A DNA stretch of 9,787 nucleotides from a candidate division WOR-3 bacterium (GTDB lineage Bacteria > SDB-A): the NCBI GenBank assembly GCA_016934535.1, contig JAFGSQ010000027.1, positions 1 through 9,787 on the forward strand. Reading direction: 5' to 3'. A model generated the notes under the pieces. It was not told the DNA's origin. It did not search any database and was given only the letters and a program-made list of their open reading frames with translations. The position numbers and the translations under genes were made by a program. Of this stretch, positions 7,927 to 9,787 are shown piece after piece. How positions within the stretch are numbered: position 1 is the stretch's first letter; each line of letters starts with the position of its first letter.

Positions 7927-7953
7927 AAAAATATGCGGGCGGTCAGACCGCCC
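7927..7953 (-). terminator. Terminator-like hairpin overlapping the 3' end of trpR, upstream of trpB2
   Basis: On the minus strand, arms GGGCGGTC (7953-7946) and GACCGCCC (7944-7937) are perfect complements around one base (effectively 6 bp with a 5-nt loop). GCATA and five U residues (7931-7927) follow. The left arm encodes the last Ala-Val codons of trpR directly after tandem Trp codons, and the trpR stop codon (7945-7943) lies in the hairpin centre. It could be a plain trpR terminator or an attenuator controlling trpB2. Confidence 0.65.
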
Positions 7954-8248
7954 ACCAGATCCAGAGAGCCGATATGACTGCCGGTTTTAGTACATTCAAT
8001 CCTCGTTTTAGAGCCGAATTTCTTTTTCCAAGTTCTTTCGAACCTCGCGTTATCTTGCAAAGACTCAGTCCTAATTTTTTCGATATTTTTCTCTGGCTCA
8101 ATCCGCAAGCAAGCATTTTTGAAAGCTCCCAGCGGGAAGAAATCATTTTTATCTCGTCTTTTGTCAAAAGAGCCCGTAAAAAAGAACAAGCGATTTCCGG
8201 GTCGCTCATTTCGCTCAACACGATTGATATTTCTTTTAATTTGTCCAT
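7943..8248 (-). CDS. trpR: Trp repressor family protein (TrpR) with Trp-rich C-terminal tail
   Basis: DNA-binding repressor expected to use L-tryptophan as corepressor and control tryptophan genes. The 101-residue product aligns with E. coli TrpR across the core: [19 protein letters not shown] matches the LTPDEREALGTR region, and [10 protein letters not shown]...ITRGSKEL (about 51-73) matches the helix-turn-helix SQRELKNELG...ITRGSNSL. The tail [10 protein letters not shown] runs about nine residues past the usual end and holds three of the protein's four Trp residues (W96, W98, W99). ATG at 8248 is chosen by family length. It has no Shine-Dalgarno, and the predicted transcript starts only a few bases upstream, so translation would be leaderless. 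An in-frame TTG 22 codons upstream lies before the promoter and is unlikely. The gene precedes trpB2 on the same strand, an order resembling the trpRB arrangement of Chlamydia. Autoregulation is suggested by the palindrome at the promoter. Confidence 0.87.
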   Translation of the reverse strand: MDKLKEISIVLSEMSDPEIACSFLRALLTKDEIKMISSRWELSKMLACGLSQRKISKKLGLSLCKITRGSKELGKRNSALKRGLNVLKPAVISALWIWWAV

Positions 8249-8250
8249 AA

Positions 8251-8270
8251 TGTTTCTACAAATAGAAACA
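8251..8270. promoter_or_regulatory. Perfect palindrome, likely TrpR operator
   Basis: TGTTTCTACAAATAGAAACA: 8-bp arms TGTTTCTA and TAGAAACA are exact inverted repeats with a 4-nt spacer. It lies two bases upstream of the trpR ATG and covers the predicted -10 box. The CTA...TAG core recalls the CTAG half-sites of E. coli trp operators, although the spacing differs. A second, imperfect dyad (TAgAAACATGTTTaTA, 8263-8278) overlaps it. No other copy was seen in the window. Confidence 0.68.
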
Positions 8271-8290
8271 TGTTTATACAGATTTGTCAA
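8261..8290 (-). promoter_or_regulatory. Predicted trpR promoter overlapping the operator
   Basis: Minus-strand TTGACA (8290-8285, perfect -35) is followed after 18 nt by TCTATT (8266-8261, 4 of 6 bases of -10), which lies inside the palindrome. Predicted start is near 8254, about six bases before the trpR ATG, implying a leaderless or nearly leaderless mRNA. Confidence 0.5.
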
Positions 8291-8329
8291 CTTTGAGATA
8301 GAATGCAAACACAATTATTTTCGGAATCC

Positions 8330-8358
8330 TTGCCTCAGCATGTTAAAGAAATTATTAT
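8330..8358 (+). promoter_or_regulatory. Predicted promoter of the DUF4342-lipoprotein operon
   Basis: TTGCCT (8330-8335, 4 of 6) and TATTAT (8353-8358, 5 of 6) are spaced by 17 nt, with a predicted start near 8365 and a leader of about 28 nt. It is divergent from the trpR promoter, with about 40 bp between the two -35 boxes. Confidence 0.5.
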
Positions 8359-8392
8359 TTAATACAAAAATACAGGACATAAGGAGGTCAAA

Positions 8393-8659
8393 TTGGAAGA
8401 AAATTCAAATCAAGAAAAATTTGAAGTAAGAGGCGAAGACCTCATCAAAAAAATCAACGAAATTCTAAAAGAGGGAAACGCGAAACGGATAATTATCCAA
8501 AACGAAAAAGGCGAGACTGTCGCCGAGTTTCCTTTGAGTGTAGGTGTCGTTGGTGTATTTCTATCTCCAATGTTAGCGGCGGCAGGAGCCATAGCCGCGC
8601 TGGCGACAAAATGCACGATAATTGTTGACAGGAAAAAAACACCCATCAAGGAGGATTAA
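8393..8659 (+). CDS. DUF4342 family small protein
   Basis: An 88-residue protein with the features of DUF4342: KFEVRGEDLIKKINEILKEGN (UBA-like helical start, about 9-29), RIIIQNEKGETVAEFPLSVGVVG (31-53), a hydrophobic Ala/Leu-rich segment (about 49-72) that may be a membrane helix or hairpin, and the closing strand KCTIIVDRK. Function is unknown for the family. The start is TTG at 8393, chosen because a full AAGGAGG (8381-8387) lies 5 nt upstream and because it begins the family's normal N-terminus. Its stop codon directly abuts the TTG start of the next gene, and the ribosome binding site of that gene lies within its last codons, so the two are probably translationally coupled. Confidence 0.85.
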   Translation: MEENSNQEKFEVRGEDLIKKINEILKEGNAKRIIIQNEKGETVAEFPLSVGVVGVFLSPMLAAAGAIAALATKCTIIVDRKKTPIKED

Positions 8660-9493
8660 TTGTTAATATTTATGCTTCTTGTTTTGCTTTTTCCGCTGAT
8701 TTCCTGTTCAAAAGACAATAAGCCGTTAGGAGACCCTTCTTTGCTTCCATCGGACGTCCTTGCAAATTACTTTATCGCACTCGAAAGTGAGGATTATGAA
8801 AGCGCAGTCTCCATGCTTTCCTCGCACACTATCGAAGTTATGTCTGATGCGCTAAGGGATGACTTAAACGAAAAAAAGCGGTTGGTAAAAGACGATTCCA
8901 TCCTGAACCACAAAATTCAATCGCTTTTAGGCTTGCCGATAGAGGAAGCTCTTGTCAAAGAGAATTCTCAACTCATTGCTTTGTATATTGAAAAACTTCC
9001 TAAATATTTCGAATTTGACCCGAATTATTCTATTGTCAAGGAAGAAATAATTGACAGCACAAGAGCTTTTATTTGTCTCTTGTATCAAAACGGTGCGGAA
9101 GACACAGTTTTTTTTGAAGGACTCAATGGGAACTGGAAAATAGATTTTTCGTGCCTTGTCGAACTTTATTCATTCAAAAAACAGGTCCTCGAAAACGCTC
9201 ACACAATTCAACTCGCAGTTGAAGAGTTTCTTTATTTTGCTGACAGCAGAGGATATCCCCTGACTAAAGAAGAGATGAATCTTCCAGAAGGATTGATCAA
9301 TCCATTTAACGGAGACACAGCTTTCCTCATCATTAAAGAAACACCCGATCAAATAGAATATCCGGCTCTTGAAGGCTACGTTACATATTTTGTAAGGACC
9401 GATTCCTTGTACTATCTCATAACAGCTCATGGAAAAAACGGTATAATTCTCATTGAGCTTTATCCCATGCCGGAGATACCAGCGGAAAATTGA
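8660..9493 (+). CDS. Lipoprotein with pilin-like C-terminal globular domain
   Basis: A 277-residue predicted lipoprotein of unknown function. The N-terminus is a hydrophobic run ending in lipobox LISC (Cys16 would be lipidated), but it has no basic residue before the hydrophobic core, which is unusual. Residues about 30-165 look like a helical and strand NTF2/DUF4878-type domain (VLANYFIALESEDYESAVSM at the start; VFFEGLNGNWKIDF at the end). Residues about 170-267 resemble the globular part of type II secretion major pseudopilins: an amphipathic helix (NAHTIQLAVEEFLYFADSRG), YPLT, LPEGLINPFNGDT, and a closing GYVTYF...YYLITAHGKNG. The usual N-terminal pilin helix and prepilin cleavage site are absent here. 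TTG at 8660 is chosen for AAGGAGG (8648-8654) 5 nt upstream; ATG at 8672 would shorten the signal peptide. It forms an operon with the DUF4342 gene. Confidence 0.72.
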   Translation: MLIFMLLVLLFPLISCSKDNKPLGDPSLLPSDVLANYFIALESEDYESAVSMLSSHTIEVMSDALRDDLNEKKRLVKDDSILNHKIQSLLGLPIEEALVKENSQLIALYIEKLPKYFEFDPNYSIVKEEIIDSTRAFICLLYQNGAEDTVFFEGLNGNWKIDFSCLVELYSFKKQVLENAHTIQLAVEEFLYFADSRGYPLTKEEMNLPEGLINPFNGDTAFLIIKETPDQIEYPALEGYVTYFVRTDSLYYLITAHGKNGIILIELYPMPEIPAEN

Positions 9494-9500
9494 TAACATG

Positions 9501-9527
9501 AAAATAAGCGCGGCTCGACGCCGCGCT
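9501..9527 (-). terminator. Rho-independent terminator of the right-edge secreted-protein gene
   Basis: A perfect 8-bp GC-rich stem (AGCGCGGC / GCCGCGCT, 9507-9527) has loop TCGAC on the plus strand. Reading on the minus strand it is followed by TATTTTC, a short U-tract, 7 bases after the stop codon of the partial gene. On the plus strand GGAAATTTC follows, a poor U-tract, so the lipoprotein operon may be stopped only weakly here. Confidence 0.72.
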
Positions 9528-9534
9528 GGAAATT

Positions 9535-9787
9535 TCAATCGGCAAAAATTATTTTGTCTGTGTATATTCCTTCCCCGGCTTCAATACTGAAAAAATACAC
9601 TCCCGGAGAGACAGTTTCACCCCTATCGTTTTTTCCTTCCCAATACAGTCGGTGAATTCCCTCTGAAATATTACCGAAACGATCTTCTCTGACGAGTCTT
9701 CCGCTTAAATCGTGAACTTTAAATATGACAGAAGTACGGCAGGGTAAAGAGAGCTCGATTTCAATTTTCCTGTTGAAAATATTCGAA
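9535..9787 (-). CDS. C-terminal fragment of a second secreted protein with FlgD/T9SS-like sorting domain (5' end outside window)
   Basis: The last 83 codons of a minus-strand gene that runs off the right edge; stop TGA at 9537-9535. The sequence has the same C-terminal module as the large secreted protein: strand VIFKVHDLSGRLVRE, then GIHRLYWEGKNDRGETVSPG, VYFFSIEAG, and a final DKIIFAD. Corresponding residues in the larger protein are VEINVYNIAGQKVRT, YSIYWDGRDDRGQTLNPG, AYFFRMEAQG and EKLLIVK. Such modules are FlgD-Ig-like beta-sandwiches and act as outer-membrane secretion and anchoring signals in bacteria with a type IX system. Whether this organism has that system cannot be seen here. 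The catalytic or binding part of the protein lies beyond the window. Confidence 0.8.
   Translation of the reverse strand, partial: SNIFNRKIEIELSLPCRTSVIFKVHDLSGRLVREDRFGNISEGIHRLYWEGKNDRGETVSPGVYFFSIEAGEGIYTDKIIFAD

Noticed and set aside
7873-7942. A promoter for trpB2 in the trpR-trpB2 gap (TAATAAT near 7920)
   Set aside because: The -10-like sequence has no acceptable -35 partner at 16-18 nt; it cannot be called, though it cannot be excluded.
8249-8314. 22-codon N-terminal extension of TrpR from an upstream TTG
   Set aside because: It lies across the predicted promoter and operator, has no ribosome binding site and exceeds the family length.
7902-8429. 175-codon open frame on the plus strand opposite trpR
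   Set aside because: It is antisense to a clear TrpR gene, overlaps the DUF4342 start, and its translation resembles no family.
1-9787. CRISPR arrays, tRNA/rRNA genes, insertion sequences or phage genes
   Set aside because: No repeated spacer pattern, cloverleaf-type sequence, transposase or terminal repeat was seen on either strand.

Overview
The window looks like a chromosomal segment from an uncultured or little-studied bacterium of roughly 40-45% GC. Three traits point to the FCB group or a neighbouring candidate phylum such as WOR-3/TA06: two secreted proteins end in FlgD-like/type IX-style C-terminal sorting domains, a lipoprotein carries a pilin-like C-terminal domain, and a DUF4342 gene is present. 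That placement is inference from protein style, not from a marker gene. TTG and GTG starts are common here, with strong Shine-Dalgarno sequences.

Left part (1-4470): a 12-helix MFS transporter (+) converges on a 998-residue secreted protein (-), with a bidirectional terminator between them. The secreted protein has a signal peptide, what looks like a TIM-barrel-like domain interrupted by two tandem carbohydrate-binding-like beta modules, a further beta-sandwich and a C-terminal sorting domain. Its interior is clearly more AT-rich than its C-terminal end and than the neighbouring genes.

Middle (4430-6504): an AT-rich divergent intergenic region leads into a gene for ALDH4A1-type L-glutamate gamma-semialdehyde dehydrogenase (proline catabolism). 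A good sigma70-type promoter predicts an unusually long leader of about 220 nt. The leader has a GC-rich structured part and a 10-codon upstream ORF with its own strong ribosome binding site. I could not assign it to a known riboswitch class.

Right-middle (6502-8290): on the minus strand, a Trp repressor gene (trpR) is followed by an orphan trpB2 (tryptophan synthase beta-type, no trpA). A perfect 8-4-8 palindrome sits on the trpR promoter -10 region and is the likely autoregulatory operator; the transcript is predicted to be nearly leaderless. The trpR reading frame ends in a family-atypical Trp-Ile-Trp-Trp tail. Its last two Trp codons run directly into a hairpin plus U-tract located before trpB2. 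This may make the end of trpR act as a leader peptide for Trp-dependent attenuation of trpB2, which is the most interesting proposal in the window.

Right end (8330-9787): a divergent promoter drives a DUF4342 gene and a directly abutting lipoprotein gene, both with TTG starts. After them comes the 3' end of another secreted protein (-) with the same type of C-terminal sorting domain and its own terminator. No tRNA, rRNA, CRISPR array or insertion sequence was seen.
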